Below are positions 35,453 to 45,200 of a stretch of 64,000 bases of DNA, piece by piece. Origin of the DNA: Gemmatimonadales bacterium. GTDB taxonomy: Bacteria > Gemmatimonadota > Gemmatimonadetes > Palauibacterales > Palauibacteraceae. How positions within the stretch are numbered: position 1 is the first letter of the stretch; each line of letters opens with the position of its first letter. The stretch is from contig VXQX01000068.1 in NCBI GenBank assembly GCA_009838765.1, positions 1 to 64,000 on the forward strand. The letters are read 5' to 3'. The notes below the pieces were generated by a model. The model saw nothing but the letters and a program-made list of their open reading frames with translations. It searched no databases and was not told where the DNA came from. A program made the position numbers and the translations under genes.

Positions 35453-35606
35453 GGGCGTAAGGAAAAGTTCCTTCGTTAGCCGACGCGTAACGAAAGAAAG
35501 GGGTCGTTTTCTTTTCTTAGCGGCGTCCCGAGAGGGCGTAAGGAAAAGTTCCTTCGTTAGCCGACGCGTAAGAAAAGAAAATGACAAAAATCTTGCTTAG
35601 CGGATG
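35453..35606. repeat. Phased repeat array upstream of the first fic gene
   Basis: A 38-base sequence at 35453-35490 recurs exactly at 35534-35571, a period of 81 bases. Inside and between the copies, TTAGC followed by C or G occurs at 35476, 35517, 35557 and 35597 (steps of 41, 40 and 40). The oppositely oriented GCGTAA-plus-A-run occurs at 35455, 35485, 35536 and 35566. The steps are multiples of about ten bases. The stretch is much richer in A and T than the surrounding genes. It sits just upstream of the Fic ORF and looks like an operator array. Confidence 0.7.
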
Positions 35607-35663
35607 CGGCCGTGAGACTATCAAGCAGATCAAGCGAAGATCAGGACACGATTCGGGTCAAGA

Positions 35664-36833
35664 ATGAAACGTGAAGCGACAGGCACCTACGACGTTACGG
35701 TAGCTGGCGGGGAAACCGTACGGGCTTTCATACCCGTAGCTTTGCCACCCTCGCCGGACATCGACCTCCGGGAAGGGCTGCACCAACCGTTCGAGGCAGC
35801 TGCCGCCGCATTGGGGCGACTCGACGCGGTGACCGAGCTTTTTCCGGATGCCGCTTACTTCGTGTACGGATACGTGCGGAAGGAGGCCGTGCTCTCCTCT
35901 CAGATCGAAGGTACGCAGTCTTCCCTTTCCGACCTAATGCTGCACGAAGCGGGCGGGGTACCCGGTGTCTTACGGGACGACGTTGTCGAGACATCAAATT
36001 ACGTTGCCGCATTGTATCACGGAATCCAACGCTTGCGGGACGACAACTTCCCGCTCTCGAATCGCCTCATGCGAGAGCTGCATGCCAGGCTTCTCGCAAG
36101 CGGCCGTGGCGCGACGATGATGCCCGGCGAGTTCCGGCGGTCGCAGAACTGGATCGGGGGCTCGCGTCCCGGCAACGCCGCGTTCGTTCCCCCACCGCCG
36201 AACCATGTGGAGGAGTGCATGGCCGCGCTCGAGCGGTTCATTCACGGGGCCGACGACGACTTGCCGGCACTCATCAAGGCGGGGCTCGCCCATGTGCAAT
36301 TTGAGACGATCCATCCATTCCTGGACGGCAACGGACGATTGGGGCGCCTGTTGATCACCCTGATGTTGTGCGATGCAGGGCTTCTGCGTGAGCCCCTCCT
36401 GTATCTCAGCCTCTACTTCAAACAGCATCGGGACACCTACTACCGACTCCTGAACGAAATGCGTCGCACGGGAGACTGGGAGACGTGGCTGCGCTTCTTC
36501 CTCGAAGGCGTGCGCGAGGTGGCCGAGGGTGCCGTCGCGACCGCCCGATCCGCACTCGAACTCGTCGCGGACAACCGTGCCCGGATCCAGGAGGGACGAC
36601 GGGCAAGTTCAACTCTACGGGTACACCGTGCGCTGGTGGAACGCCCGGTCGACAGCATCAACGGACTCGCTGAGCGCACGAGTCTCTCCGGTCCGACAGT
36701 CGCCGCCGCTCTGCAGTCCCTCGAAGAGTTGGGCTTCGTAAGCGAAATCACGGGCCGCCAGCGGGGCAAGATCTTCGCCTACGACAGCTACCTCGCCGTT
36801 CTCCGGGAGGGAACGGAGGAACCCCCAGGGTAG
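35664..36833 (+). CDS. fic: Fic family AMP-transferase with C-terminal winged helix
   Basis: A 389-residue protein of the single-chain Fic class. The inhibitory helix motif SSQIEGT lies at residues 78-84 (Ser79 and Glu82). The catalytic motif HPFLDGNGRLGR has His217. A flap segment, FVPPPPNHVEECM, precedes it. The last ~80 residues form a winged helix (VDSINGLAERTSLSGPTVAA, then LEELGFVSEITG), as in SoFic/BtFic-like proteins that may bind DNA. The expected reaction is transfer of AMP to a Thr, Ser or Tyr of a target, held in check by the inhibitory Glu. The upstream repeat array suggests self-regulation. Confidence 0.92.
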   Translation: MKREATGTYDVTVAGGETVRAFIPVALPPSPDIDLREGLHQPFEAAAAALGRLDAVTELFPDAAYFVYGYVRKEAVLSSQIEGTQSSLSDLMLHEAGGVPGVLRDDVVETSNYVAALYHGIQRLRDDNFPLSNRLMRELHARLLASGRGATMMPGEFRRSQNWIGGSRPGNAAFVPPPPNHVEECMAALERFIHGADDDLPALIKAGLAHVQFETIHPFLDGNGRLGRLLITLMLCDAGLLREPLLYLSLYFKQHRDTYYRLLNEMRRTGDWETWLRFFLEGVREVAEGAVATARSALELVADNRARIQEGRRASSTLRVHRALVERPVDSINGLAERTSLSGPTVAAALQSLEELGFVSEITGRQRGKIFAYDSYLAVLREGTEEPPG

Positions 36834-36862
36834 CGCCAGCTACGCCCGACGCCGAGGGTCCT

Positions 36863-38275
36863 TCAGGGGACGAGGGCCTCCAGGGCATCGGGGTTGCGGG
36901 GGAGGGCGTCGGTGAGGACTTCGGCGCCGTCCTCGGTGACGAGGAGGACCTCTTCCACGAACACCGAGACGCCGAGGTCGTGGTTGTAGTACCACGGCTC
37001 GATCGTGAACACCATTCCGGGGGCGAGGGGCTCGTCGAGAAGGGCCGGATCTCCGGCCGAAAGCCCGATGTGGTGGCCGAAGAAGGAGGGCGTCTGCATG
37101 TACGGCTCCTCCTCATCCGGGATCGCGTCGTACGCCACCTGGGTGAGTTCGCGCAGGGTAACGCCGGGGCGCACCGCGGCGATCACTGCCTCCGTCGCGC
37201 GCGTGCTTACGAGCAGTTTCTCGCGCTGGATTTCGGTGAACGCCCCGTTCACGGGGAACGTGCGGCCGACATCGCTCACATATCCGTTGATCTCGCACCC
37301 CACGTCGAAGATCACCAGGTCGCCGTCCTGCAGCGTGCGGTTGCGGCGGTTGTAGTGGGCGGCGAGGACGCGCCATGGCCACAGGCTGTTGGGGCCCGAC
37401 TTGATGATCGGCGTGAAGGGGATGGACTGGGCGCCCGCCTGCCGGCAGGCGCGCTCGAACTCGCCCTGGAGGGTGCGCTCGTCGACCCCCGGCCGAACGA
37501 GGGCGGCGGCGGCCCGGATCCCGGCCATCGTGGCGTCCGCCGCGCGCCGCATGCGCATGATCTCGGCGGGGGACTTCACCATGCGCAGACGCGCGACGAT
37601 CTCGAACGCGTTCACCAGGCGCGCATCCGGATAGTCGTCCCGCAGTCGCCGGATCAGAGATGCCGTGGGGTCGAGACTCCCGACCAGGGGCACGACCGGA
37701 TCGGGGACGTCCCCCGGGGCGCCCGCGTTCACCCGAAGGATCTCACCCCTCCCCACGCGCTCGCGGAGAAAGCCTTCGAGCTCGGCGATGTCGCGGTAGT
37801 CGTCGGCACCGCCAATGCCGCGGATCCGGTAGTCGTCCAGCAGCGGCCGGCCCGGGAAATCGTTGGGCCGGCCCGGGTTCTCGAAGCGCGGGTCGCGCTG
37901 CGGCATGAATAGAATTGAAACGTCGCGTCGCGCGTCGAGGACGAGCATCGATTGTGGGACTTCCAGTCCCGTCAGGTACCAGAAGTCCTCGAGTTGCCGG
38001 AAGGTCTCGCCGTGCGTGATCCCGTCCGAGGAGGGAACGAGCAGGAGGCCGCCTCCGGTGGCGCGCAGGCCGTCGAGGATCCGGTTGCGGCGAAACTCGT
38101 ATTCCTGCGGGCGGAAGCCCGGGCGGACCCAGTCGGAGTAGCGCTGCTCCGGCGTTTGGGCCGAGAGCCGGCCGATGTCTCCCGCGGCCGCAGCCGCGGC
38201 GGCAAGCAAAGAACCCGCGAGCAGGCAGCGTCCAAGCCTCCGGTTCGTCACGCGAGGGGCGGGGATGGCGTTCAC
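36863..38275 (-). CDS. Exported Xaa-Pro aminopeptidase (M24B)
   Basis: A 470-residue peptidase. GTG 38275 overlaps the stop of the upstream Tsx-like gene. A signal peptide (RCLLAGSLLAAAAAAAG) leads into an aminopeptidase-P N-terminal domain (FRRNRILDGL, FWYLTGLEVPQS) and the pita-bread catalytic domain. All five metal ligands are visible: the Asp pair in FDVGCEINGYVSDVG, His in FFGHHIGL, Glu in FTIEPWYY and Glu in VFVEEVLL. It removes residues N-terminal to proline. The longer frame that reaches 39763 is only an upstream extension through other genes and has no real start. Confidence 0.9.
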   Translation of the reverse strand: MNAIPAPRVTNRRLGRCLLAGSLLAAAAAAAGDIGRLSAQTPEQRYSDWVRPGFRPQEYEFRRNRILDGLRATGGGLLLVPSSDGITHGETFRQLEDFWYLTGLEVPQSMLVLDARRDVSILFMPQRDPRFENPGRPNDFPGRPLLDDYRIRGIGGADDYRDIAELEGFLRERVGRGEILRVNAGAPGDVPDPVVPLVGSLDPTASLIRRLRDDYPDARLVNAFEIVARLRMVKSPAEIMRMRRAADATMAGIRAAAALVRPGVDERTLQGEFERACRQAGAQSIPFTPIIKSGPNSLWPWRVLAAHYNRRNRTLQDGDLVIFDVGCEINGYVSDVGRTFPVNGAFTEIQREKLLVSTRATEAVIAAVRPGVTLRELTQVAYDAIPDEEEPYMQTPSFFGHHIGLSAGDPALLDEPLAPGMVFTIEPWYYNHDLGVSVFVEEVLLVTEDGAEVLTDALPRNPDALEALVP

Positions 38276-39057
38276 AACCGCCACACGACGAGAAACTGGA
38301 CCACGCTCTCCGACACGTCGGTCCCCAGCTTGTGGCGCCAGTACTGGTATTCGATGCCGCTCATGAGGCGACCTCCGTCGCCGCCCAGGATTCGGCCCAC
38401 GTCCACGGTCAACTGCGGCTGGGCGAGGATCCAGGCGCGAACCTCGTCGCCGAACTCGTTCGTCACGGCGCTGATGTACTCCGCGTGGCCGGTGAAGGTG
38501 AACGTCTGCCCCAGCATCTCCCACGTCGCGAGCCAGTTCACGTCGAACATCCAGCCGTTGTCCGTTGCCGGTGCGCCGCCGTTGTCGACCCCACTCGAAG
38601 CGTCGACGAGGTGGGCGAAATCCGTATTCAGAAAGATGAACCCCGGAATGTCCCACGACGCGCGGAGGCCGGGCGTGTACTTCAACACCTTCGCCTGCGA
38701 GCCGTAGTTCACGCCGCCGAGCAGGGCGAAGTCGCGGATCGGGCCGAACCCCGCGCGGCCGCCGCTGATCTTCCCCAGACTCAGCGAGGGATACCACTCG
38801 CCGTACAGGTCCTTCTCGTTGAACCCGTCGTTCCCCCCGTCCGCCGTGTAGTCGAAGAACATGAAGTGGTCGCCCCAGGACCACTGCGCGGCGTGCTGGA
38901 AGGTGACGACGGTCGTTCCGTGTCTCGTGTCCGCGAACGGGTTCACGAGCTTGCCGAGCTGGAGCTGGAATTCCGCCTGGCCGGTCGCGGCCGCCGGCGC
39001 CGCGAGGAGGAGCAGAACTGTGGACAGCCCGCAAAGTGACCGTGCGGTCTGATTCAT
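38272..39057 (-). CDS. Tsx-like outer-membrane nucleoside channel
   Basis: A 261-residue protein with a signal peptide (LLLLAAPAAATGQ). The mature part is all beta with aromatic belts: FQHAAQWSWGDHFMFFDYT, DLYGEWYPSLSLGK, SWDIPGFIFLN and the end VQFLVVWRL, which is a terminal strand. This resembles the Tsx/OmpK nucleoside-specific channel family. A purine-type NCS2 permease gene follows upstream on the same strand 51 bases away, which fits a two-membrane uptake route for nucleobases or nucleosides. Its stop overlaps the start of the M24 peptidase gene. Confidence 0.7.
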   Translation of the reverse strand: MNQTARSLCGLSTVLLLLAAPAAATGQAEFQLQLGKLVNPFADTRHGTTVVTFQHAAQWSWGDHFMFFDYTADGGNDGFNEKDLYGEWYPSLSLGKISGGRAGFGPIRDFALLGGVNYGSQAKVLKYTPGLRASWDIPGFIFLNTDFAHLVDASSGVDNGGAPATDNGWMFDVNWLATWEMLGQTFTFTGHAEYISAVTNEFGDEVRAWILAQPQLTVDVGRILGGDGGRLMSGIEYQYWRHKLGTDVSESVVQFLVVWRL

Positions 39058-39108
39058 TCAGCCTCTCTATCGAGGAGGAGCAGGGCCAACGTGTCACGCG
39101 CCGGGAGG

Positions 39109-40407
39109 TTACAGCCAGATGAACTTCGCGGCGAACACCAGCGCCACCACGAGCAGCATCGGCGGACACTCGCGCCAGCGGCCCGCCAGCACCTTGATGG
39201 CGACGTAGGTGATGAAACCGAGGCCGATTCCGTCGGCGATGGAGTACGTGAGAGGTATGGCGATCGCCGTCACGACCGCGGCGGCGGACTCCGTGATGTC
39301 GTCCCATTCCACGTCCTTCAACGCGCGCGCCATGAGACACGCGACGTACAGGATCGCGGCCGCGGTTGCGAACGGGGGGACGGATTCCGCCAGTGGCGAG
39401 AGGAAGAGACAGACCAGGAATAGTCCGGACACGACGACGGCGGTCAGGCCGGTGCGACCGCCGGCGCTCACGCCCGCGGCGCTTTCGATGTAGCTGGTCA
39501 CCGACGAGGTGCCCAGCAGCGTCCCCGCCACGGTCCCGGTCGAGTCGGCCATCAGGGCCCGCTGGATGCGCGGCAGCCTCCCGGCGTCGTCGAGAAGTTC
39601 GGCCTGGTGCGCTACGCCGATCAGCGTGCCCGCTGTGTCGAAGAGGTCGACGATGAGGAAGGTGAAGATGACCGCGATCATGCCCAGTTGCAGCGCGGCG
39701 CCGATGTCCAGCGAGAGCAGCGTGGGGGTCGGATCCGGCGGCAGCGACGCGAAGCCATGCCACTCCGAAACGCCGAGGATCAGGCCGAGCGCCGTCACGC
39801 CGAGTATGCCGAGGATCGCGGCGCCCGGGACGCGGCGCGCCGAGAGGGCCGCGATCGCGCAGAAACCGAGCAGGGCGAGCACGGCCGGCGCCGACGTCAG
39901 TTCGCCCACGGTGACGAGCGTGGCCGGACTCCCCTCGATGATGCCCGCGTTTCGCAGCGCGATCACCCCGAGGAAGATCCCGATACCAGCCGAAATCGCC
40001 ATCTTCTGTCCCCGCGGGATCGCGTCGATGATCCAGCGCCGCACCGGAAGCACGCTCAGCGTGACGAACAGCGTCCCCGACAGGAACACCGCCCCGAGCG
40101 CGACCTCCCAGGCGTACCCCATGCCGAGCACGACGCCGTAGGTGAAGAAGGCGTTCAGCCCCATCCCCGGCGCCAGCGCGATCGGGTAGTTGGCGTACAG
40201 CCCCATCACGAGCGTGGCGAAGGCCGCCGCGAGGCAGGTCGCGACGAACACCGGGCCGAACGGCATCCCGGCCTCGGAGAGGATCGACGGATTGACGAAG
40301 GCGATGTAGACCATCGTCAGGAAGGTCGTGACCCCCGCCGTCACCTCCGTCCGCACGTCGGAGCCGCGCTCCGCCAACCCGAACCAGCGTTCCAGCGTCC
40401 CGGTCAT
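39109..40407 (-). CDS. NCS2 purine permease (AzgA-like)
   Basis: A 432-residue inner-membrane transporter from ATG 40407, with a strong GGAGGAGAGG site; the frame extends to 40503 without support. It begins MTGTLERWFGLAERGSDVRT, the AzgA-type N-terminus, followed by EVTAGVTTFLTMVYIAFVNP. Substrate-site motifs include the AGMP/GLNAFF region (ALAPGMGLNAFFTYGVVL) and FLIVDLFDTAGTLIGVA with its conserved Asp. It should take up hypoxanthine, guanine or adenine with protons. A matching outer-membrane channel gene lies directly downstream and an adenine deaminase lies nine kilobases away. Confidence 0.9.
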   Translation of the reverse strand: MTGTLERWFGLAERGSDVRTEVTAGVTTFLTMVYIAFVNPSILSEAGMPFGPVFVATCLAAAFATLVMGLYANYPIALAPGMGLNAFFTYGVVLGMGYAWEVALGAVFLSGTLFVTLSVLPVRRWIIDAIPRGQKMAISAGIGIFLGVIALRNAGIIEGSPATLVTVGELTSAPAVLALLGFCAIAALSARRVPGAAILGILGVTALGLILGVSEWHGFASLPPDPTPTLLSLDIGAALQLGMIAVIFTFLIVDLFDTAGTLIGVAHQAELLDDAGRLPRIQRALMADSTGTVAGTLLGTSSVTSYIESAAGVSAGGRTGLTAVVVSGLFLVCLFLSPLAESVPPFATAAAILYVACLMARALKDVEWDDITESAAAVVTAIAIPLTYSIADGIGLGFITYVAIKVLAGRWRECPPMLLVVALVFAAKFIWL

Positions 40408-40444
40408 CGCCTCTCCTCCCGCTGTTTCCGTGGTGACCTGTCCC

Positions 40445-41962
40445 TCAAGATATCTCTGCAGAAAAGCAACGCGCATAGAGCGCCTCGACCCGCTCCACCT
40501 CATCCGCCGTCAATCGCTTGAACTCGCGGGTGCGCGCCCGCCTGGACAGCGTGCCGTGATTCTGCCGGAGGGACCTGGACAGCAGGTCGATGGTCCGGCC
40601 CGGCATGTCCGCGACTTCCTCCTGGACCCGTCGCGAGAACTCGTCGTACTTCTCCAGGTATTCGACTTCTCCGGGGAGATCCCGTGTCACCGTCTCTTCC
40701 ACACAGCTATACAGAAACTCGGCGTGAGCCGTCGCGTCAAAGAACCGGTAGAAGTCGGCCGTTTCGTTCAGGACCTCGACGTTGTGTCCACTCGTCGCGC
40801 GCCATTCAACCAGGGGCACAACTCTCGAGGAGTAGCTCCGGAGAACCTCGCGGTACTCCGAGATCCGCCTGAGCATCGGCACGCTCACCGGAAACACCAG
40901 GCTTGGCGGACTATAGCCCGCACGGGAGAGGACGTGATGGACCAACCACCGGTGGAGGCGCCCGTTCCCGTCTTCGAAGGGATGGATGTACACGAACCCG
41001 AAGGACAGGGCCGCCGCGGATATGACGGGATCGACCGACGTTTCTTCCGCCATCCGGCCATACTCGACCATCCCCCGCATCAGATCCGGAAGGTCTTCCG
41101 GGCGTGCACTGATGTGTTCCGGGATCGGGTTACTGGTGCGCCGGTCCCGCTCACCGATCCACCCCCCCTCGGTCCGGACCCCGAGTTTGACGAATCTCGA
41201 GTCCCCGATCACGAGTTCCTGAAGGCGCTCCAGTTCATCGACCTCAAGGTCTCGCTGGCCGGCCTCGCCGATCGCCTGGCCCCAACGGAGCCCACGATCC
41301 GGCGTCGGGTGCTCGCCCTCGATCTGAAACGATGCCTGGCTGTCCTCGAGGAGTAGAAACGCCGCGGCGCGCCGAACGATATCCGGAGGGGTACGACCAA
41401 CGACAACTTGAGCCTGCTCGCCGAGGCGCATGTCCGAATAGCGCTCAAGCTCGGGAGTCCGCCGGACGAGCGGACAGAACCGGTTCGTACCGGGCAGGTT
41501 GTTGCGCACACGATGCCGTCGTGAGAGAGGGCCGCTCGCCGAAGCAAACTGTTGCTTCGGATCCACCACCGGAACGGCCTTCACCGTCCCGGCGTCGGGA
41601 AGATCCAGGCGCGTGTCCAGCAGCCATTCGTACAGGAACCAGATGCGGCGGGCGTAGGCGCCCGTTGGCTTGGCACGCACCATACGCGCGATCTCTCGCG
41701 GGTCGATCTGCCTGAAGAGAGCAGCGAGGACCCCCAAGCTCACCCCCTCCCACTTCAAAGCGAACTCGAGGTGTCCTCGAAGACTCTCCTCCGGGGCGTA
41801 GCCCGGAGAAAGCAACATCCACTCGCGTGTCGAGGTGGGGCGATGACGCTTGGCGATGGCAGCCATCCGTGGCGGCAGCGGAACTTCAAGGTCGTACCGC
41901 GCGATGAGCGCAGCGTAACCCGCAGGTTGCCCGGGTTCTGGAGGCCGCCATCGGAAGTTCAT
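40445..41962 (-). CDS. fic: Fic family protein, long form
   Basis: A 505-residue protein from ATG 41962; GTG at 41983 would add seven residues and lies inside the upstream repeat array. The inhibitory motif reads SFQIEGEHPTP and the catalytic motif is HPFEDGNGRLHRW, with His, Phe, Asp, Asn and Arg all kept. A long N-terminal region (YDLEVPLPPRMAAIAKRH) is typical of ~500-residue Fic proteins. The C-terminal part is helical and basic (RSLRQNHGTLSRRARTREF) and may bind nucleic acid. Target unknown. It shares strand and order with addB-addA upstream but is separated by the array, so it likely has its own promoter. Confidence 0.9.
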   Translation of the reverse strand: MNFRWRPPEPGQPAGYAALIARYDLEVPLPPRMAAIAKRHRPTSTREWMLLSPGYAPEESLRGHLEFALKWEGVSLGVLAALFRQIDPREIARMVRAKPTGAYARRIWFLYEWLLDTRLDLPDAGTVKAVPVVDPKQQFASASGPLSRRHRVRNNLPGTNRFCPLVRRTPELERYSDMRLGEQAQVVVGRTPPDIVRRAAAFLLLEDSQASFQIEGEHPTPDRGLRWGQAIGEAGQRDLEVDELERLQELVIGDSRFVKLGVRTEGGWIGERDRRTSNPIPEHISARPEDLPDLMRGMVEYGRMAEETSVDPVISAAALSFGFVYIHPFEDGNGRLHRWLVHHVLSRAGYSPPSLVFPVSVPMLRRISEYREVLRSYSSRVVPLVEWRATSGHNVEVLNETADFYRFFDATAHAEFLYSCVEETVTRDLPGEVEYLEKYDEFSRRVQEEVADMPGRTIDLLSRSLRQNHGTLSRRARTREFKRLTADEVERVEALYARCFSAEIS

Positions 41963-41978
41963 GGAAGAAATCGCATCG

Positions 41979-42199
41979 TTCACAGAGTTGCCGTTCTCGC
42001 GAGAAAACCTTCACGGATCGCCGAAAACTATCACAAATCTAGCTAATCGCAAGAAAAGATTCACAATTTTTCCCGTATGGGGAAAAAAGATCACAAATGG
42101 ACCCCAATCGTCAAAAATCTTTCGCGGATTTGCGAATCGTTTCACGATGAGCGCCAAACGCCAAGAAACCTTCACGGACTCTTGCAGATCTCTTCACGG
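41979..42199 (-). repeat. Helically phased TCAC/GTGA array upstream of the second fic gene
   Basis: In this AT-rich stretch the motif TCAC (GTGA on the gene strand) or a one-base variant starts at 41980, 42011, 42031, 42061, 42091, 42111, 42122, 42142, 42172 and 42194. Steps are 31, 20, 30, 30, 20, 11, 20, 30 and 22 bases. On the gene strand the best units read like CCGTGAAGGTTTTCTCGCGA and TTGTGAATCTTTTCTTGCGA. The array spans the whole gap between addA and fic. It resembles an iteron or multi-operator array rather than CRISPR. Confidence 0.75.
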
Positions 42200-42230
42200 A
42201 TGAGCGGCACGCAAAAAAACGCGCACCGAA

Positions 42231-45200
42231 TCAGGCGGGCGGCTCCCCCGGCATCGGGACGAGCGCGTTGGGGTGGGTGAAGTGCAGGCCCACGGCGACC
42301 CGGCCGGCCATGCTTGAGGCGGCCGCTCGGTACACGTCGGCCTGGATCCGGTAGCTGCGGGCCGCGCGCGGCGCGTGCGCCGCCGTGATGTCGTGCGTCT
42401 TGAAATCGATGACGAGGGCATCCAGTCCGTCGTCCAGGCCGAGGGCTCCAGCCAGGCGGGAAGGCGCGGGGCCGGGGCCGGGGCCGGGGCCGGCGAGACG
42501 CCGGTACAAGTCGAACGCGCCGAACCGCCAGTCCCGTGCGCCCACGAGGTGCGTGAAGGTGAGTTCCTTCCAGTAGTCGCGGCCGAGTTCGCCCTCCGTG
42601 TACCAGGCCCACTCGTCGCTGGCGGCCACCCGGCGGATCTCCTCCTCCAGTTGTTCGCGGTATTCGCTGCCCGGACGGAGCATGGCTTCGAGTTCGGGCT
42701 CGTCCAGCGAACCGATGGTCTCTTCGACGACGCGCGCGATCTCGGCCTCCGCCTCCAGCCGCTCCAGCGCGCCGTGGATGATCTGGCCCCGGACGAGGGC
42801 TGGGAGTCCCGCTTTCTCCGCCGAGGCTTCGGGCGCGAAGTGCCATGGGGCGAGGGCGCCGTGCCTGTACCGGCGCTCCCATTCTTCCGGATCTTCCTCC
42901 AGGAGCATGAGTTCGGTCGCCGAGCGGGTCCAGCGCAGCGGCGGCTCGGGGAGCGGCTGGATCAACGCCGGCGGCGTCGCCGTCTCGTACCGGTCCAGCC
43001 ACTCCAGCGTCGGCGGGCGGCTCGTCCGCGGGACGGCCGGCGTGTCCGCGTGGCTCCGCACTTCGGCCTCGCCATGGGCGAGCCACCGGTCGTACCCCTT
43101 CCCCCCGTCCCTCGGGCCGACGATGATCAGGCGGTCGCGAGCCCGCGTCGCGACCACGTACAGGAGCCGCGCCTCCTCCGCCGTCGCCTCGAGTTCCTCG
43201 CGGCGCAGGATCCGGTTGCCGCGCACCCCCCGATCGGACGCCTTGAGGCAGAAGAAAGGTCCGAGGTCGGGGTCGGACCAGAACTCGTTCGTGGGCGGGC
43301 TCCAGAGCCGCCGGTCGACGCCGACCAGGAAGACGACCGGCCACTCCAATCCCTTTGCCTGATGGATCGTCGACAGCGTGACGACATCGTCGTCCTTCGA
43401 ATAGAGGGGCGCCTGCGGAAGCCCGATGTCGCGGTTCGTCGAGCGATCCCATACCTCGAAGAAGGTGGAGAGGTCGTGCGCGCGATGGGACTCCGCGAAG
43501 TGGATGAGACTCTGGAGGTTCGCGAGGACCTCCTCCGCGCCCTCCATGAGCAGCACGTGCAGACGGTATCCGGTGCGTTCGAGCAGTTCCTCGATGACTT
43601 CGTCCAGCGCGAGCCGCGGCGCGAGCTGACGCAGGTCTTCGAGGACCGAGAGCCCATCCTCCAGCGCCCGGCGCTCGATCTCGGCCAACTGCGGGTGATC
43701 CGGGGCCTCCGGCCATTCCCCCTCCTCCAGCCATCGCTTCGCTTGGCGCAGGAGCGGCCCCCCGCGTTGCAGCAGGCGGATGCGGGCGATCGTCTCATCC
43801 CGTAGACCCACGAAGGGCGAGCGGAGGTAGCCGAAGGCACGCAGGTCGTCGCGCTCGTTCCCGATCAGCCGGAGCGCGTTGAGGACATCGAGGATCTCCT
43901 GGCGTTCCCCGAGGTGCGTGATGCCGGCCACGAAGTAGGGGATGCCGCAGCGCTTGAGCGCCGTCTCGAAGTGTTCGAGCCCGGTACGGGCGCGGTACAG
44001 GAGGGCGATGTCCCGGAACGCCACTGGACGAAGCGCGCCGGTGTCGGGATCGCGGACTTCGTCGCGGCCCACGGACGCGAGGATCCGGGAGGCGATGCGG
44101 CCGGCCTCGGATTCGCGGCGCTCGGCTACGTTCTTCCCCCGGGCCGGGATCCACTCGACGCCGGCCTGCTCATGACCGTCAACGCCCGCCACGAGGTCCG
44201 CGTAGTCGATCCGGCTGGGCAATTCCTCGTCGGCGAGCGCGTCGCCCGTCTCGTCCATCGAGGCGCGGCTGACGACGTTCACGAAGTCGACGATCGGGGG
44301 GGCGCTGCGGAAGTTCCGCGGGAGGTCGAGGATCTCGCCGCGCTCGGCAAAATCGTCGGCCACTGCGTTCCAGACGGAGATGTCGGCACCGCGAAAGCGG
44401 TAGATGCTCTGCTTCGGATCGCCGACGAGAAAGAGTTGGGGACGCTCGATCCCGCGCCCGATTGCGAAAGCGATGTCGCGCTGCGTGAAGTCGGTGTCCT
44501 GGAACTCGTCGATGATGAGCATGCGGTAGCGGTCCCGGATTGCGGCCAGCGCGGCGGCGCCGTCGGGGCCGAGCAGGAGATCGGCCGCCCCCAGGACGAG
44601 GCTGTCGAAGTCGCGCCGGTTCTCTTCCTGGAGCCAGGCGTCCCAGCGCGTGCGGGCTTCGAGTGCCAGTTCGACGAGTTGCGAGCAGATTTCGAGCGCA
44701 GCGTCGTCCTTTTCTTCGCTCTCGGGGACCAGGCCCTTCACCGCCGGCACGTCGAGGCCGGAACTTTCTGGCGCAAAGAGGTCGAGCGTCCCGTCACTCG
44801 CCGGCGGCGGGGCGGTGGGGAGCCATCCCGCGTAGCGCCGGTCCCGCCACCTCAGGTCGCGGACCACATTCCGGACGTGGCCGATCGCGCCCTTGGAGTG
44901 CTGCCAGCCCGTGAGCTTCCATCGACGCACGATCGATCGGGCCGCGGGGTTTCCCTCTTCGAGCCTGTCGAGCAGGAGCGTCTTGATGAGTTCGTCCTGC
45001 TCGGCCCACGCCTCGTCTTCATCGAGGATCTCGAAGGTCGGATCGATGCCCAGGCGCAGCGCGTGTTCGCGGAGCAACTCGCCGCAGAAGGAGTGGATGG
45101 TGCCGACCGAGGCGCGGTCGATCTCCCAGCGCAGTTCGTCCGCGCGCGACGAGGCCTCGATCCGCTTCCGGAGCTGCCGCTTGAGATCGTAGGCTGCCTT

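Noticed and set aside
35252-35587. 111-codon minus-strand frame with repeated TRRLTKELFLTP peptide
   Set aside because: The peptide repeat is a translation of the intergenic DNA repeat upstream of the first fic gene.
36863-39763. 966-codon frame suggesting a fused protein
   Set aside because: Only the last 470 codons show a family (M24). The rest is a shadow of the Tsx-like and NCS2 genes, and GTG 38275 overlaps the upstream stop.
41979-42199. CRISPR array
   Set aside because: Units are short and degenerate, spacers are not uniform and no cas gene is nearby.
41961-42203. 80-codon plus-strand frame across the array upstream of the second fic gene
   Set aside because: The peptide pattern is explained by the DNA repeats; there is no binding site and no family pattern.
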